A stretch of 64,000 nucleotides of DNA from Thiotrichaceae bacterium (GTDB lineage Bacteria; Pseudomonadota; Gammaproteobacteria; Thiotrichales; Thiotrichaceae). Below, in pieces: positions 62,627 through 64,000 of this stretch; the first letter of the stretch is position 1, and each line of letters begins with the position of its first letter. The notes beneath the pieces are model-generated. The model did not search any database, had not been told where the DNA came from, and was given only the letters and a program-made list of their open reading frames with translations. The translations under genes and the position numbers were made by a program. The DNA lies in the NCBI GenBank assembly GCA_026989145.1, contig JALSJU010000009.1, forward strand, positions 1 through 64,000, given 5' to 3'.

Positions 62627-62695
62627 CGCCTTTTGAAAAAAAGGCAGTAATTCGTTGTACTTCAAAGACCATTCGTTTTAAACAGGTTATAAATC

Positions 62696-64000
62696 ATGAA
62701 TAACACCGTTTCAGCTTCACCTAACAAACAACAATTTGAAGAATACCTTGCTCAAGGTTACCAACGCATCCCTTTAGTTCGCGAAGTTCTTGCTGACTTA
62801 GATACTCCACTTAGCACTTACTTGAAACTTGCCAATGGCCCTTACTCTTATCTGTTTGAGTCAATCCAAGGAGGCGAAAAATGGGGTCGCTACTCAATCA
62901 TTGGTTTACCAGCTCGAACTATTATTAAGGTTAATGGTAATGATATTGAGATTTCCACTGACTATAAAGTGGTTTCTACTGAAACAGTAGATAACCCTCT
63001 TGAGTGGATAGAAAACTATAAATCGGCAATAAAAGTACCTGAAATTGAAGGCATGCCACGTTTCAATGGTGGACTAGTCGGTTATTTTGGTTATGAGACT
63101 ATTCGCTACATTGAGCCAAAGCTAGCAGGAGGTAGCGCAGAAGATAAGAGCGACCCTTTACAAACGCCTGATATTTTATTGATGCTTTCAGAAGAAGTTA
63201 TCGTTTTTGACACCCTTAACGGCATTCTTTCTATTATTGTTCACGCGGGCGAAGGCGAATTCGAACATGCACAGGAAAGATTGGATTACCTCACTAAGCG
63301 GCTACGCGAACCCTTGACATTATACCAACCTGCTAAGACCTCAAAGTTAATTAATGAGGCTGACTTTGTTTCAGGCTTCACTGAAATTGGTTTTAAAGCA
63401 GCCGTTGAAAAAGCACGTGACTACATCAAAGCAGGCGACATCATGCAGGTGGTGTTATCGCAACGTTTAAGCGTCCCCTTTAAAGCACCGCCGTTAGATT
63501 TATATCGTGCGTTACGCTCACTTAATCCTTCGCCTTATATGCATTTTATGAATTTAGATAATTTTCATATTGTCGGCTCATCCCCTGAGATTTTAGTGCG
63601 ATTAGAAGAAGGTGAAATCACCGTTCGCCCGATTGCAGGCACACGTAAACGCGGTCACGATAATGCTAAAGATTTAGCGATGGAAAAAGAGCTGTTAAAT
63701 GACCCTAAAGAGCTTGCCGAACATCTAATGCTGATTGATCTCGGGCGCAATGATGCAGGACGAGTCAGTCAAATTGGCACGGTAAAACTTACCGATAAGA
63801 TGACGATTGAGCGTTATTCTCATGTGATGCACATTGTGTCTAATGTTATTGGTAAACTGCTTCCTGATTTGAGCGCTATTGATGTGTTACGAGCAACCTT
63901 CCCCGCTGGTACAGTAAGTGGAGCGCCTAAGATTCGTGCAATGGAAATTATTGATGAATTAGAGCCTGTCAAACGAGGTGTTTATTCTGGTGCCATCGGC
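62696..64000 (+). CDS. trpE: Anthranilate synthase component I (truncated by window end)
   Basis: MNNTVSASPNKQQFEEYLAQGYQRIPLVREVLADLDTPLSTYLKLANGPYSYLFESIQGGEKWGRYSIIG; later AGDIMQVVLSQRLSVPF, RPIAGTRKRG. Confidence 0.95.
   Translation, partial: MNNTVSASPNKQQFEEYLAQGYQRIPLVREVLADLDTPLSTYLKLANGPYSYLFESIQGGEKWGRYSIIGLPARTIIKVNGNDIEISTDYKVVSTETVDNPLEWIENYKSAIKVPEIEGMPRFNGGLVGYFGYETIRYIEPKLAGGSAEDKSDPLQTPDILLMLSEEVIVFDTLNGILSIIVHAGEGEFEHAQERLDYLTKRLREPLTLYQPAKTSKLINEADFVSGFTEIGFKAAVEKARDYIKAGDIMQVVLSQRLSVPFKAPPLDLYRALRSLNPSPYMHFMNLDNFHIVGSSPEILVRLEEGEITVRPIAGTRKRGHDNAKDLAMEKELLNDPKELAEHLMLIDLGRNDAGRVSQIGTVKLTDKMTIERYSHVMHIVSNVIGKLLPDLSAIDVLRATFPAGTVSGAPKIRAMEIIDELEPVKRGVYSGAIG

Overview
AT-rich gammaproteobacterial chromosomal window, mostly housekeeping genes. 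Recognisable blocks are feoABC, bioC-bioH, plsY, recG, nusB-ribH-ribBA-ribE, trhO, tadA, guaB and guaA (separated by a fatty-acid desaturase), murI-darP, prc, an EF-G2-like fusA, pepA-holC, dapD, ppnP-purT, ppsR-ppsA, ppnN, greA-carB-carA, and the 5' part of trpE at the right edge. I saw no CRISPR array, phage module, rRNA or clear tRNA. The most notable non-genic signal is a set of dispersed, palindromic, non-coding intergenic elements that look like MITEs. Family A is about 260 bp, with two full direct copies, one inverted copy and fragments. Family B is a 51-80 bp palindrome, family C about 124-164 bp, and D about 160 bp. A, B and D share a related terminal motif (GGAR-C-CTGA-like). Several copies are flanked by 4-bp TTAA/TAAA/ATAA direct repeats, and several abut a stop codon directly. 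Other points of interest are a putative Trp-rich leader peptide (MNILFKNIVWLWLLWI) upstream of trpE, an OmpA/TSP3-repeat protein paired with a membrane-anchored triple helix-hairpin-helix protein, a DUF285/BspA-type repeat lipoprotein, a SoxK-like/DsrC-like sulfur-protein pair, and tandem paralogous mini-lipoproteins split by a family C element. All calls come from reading the sequence; no database search was run.
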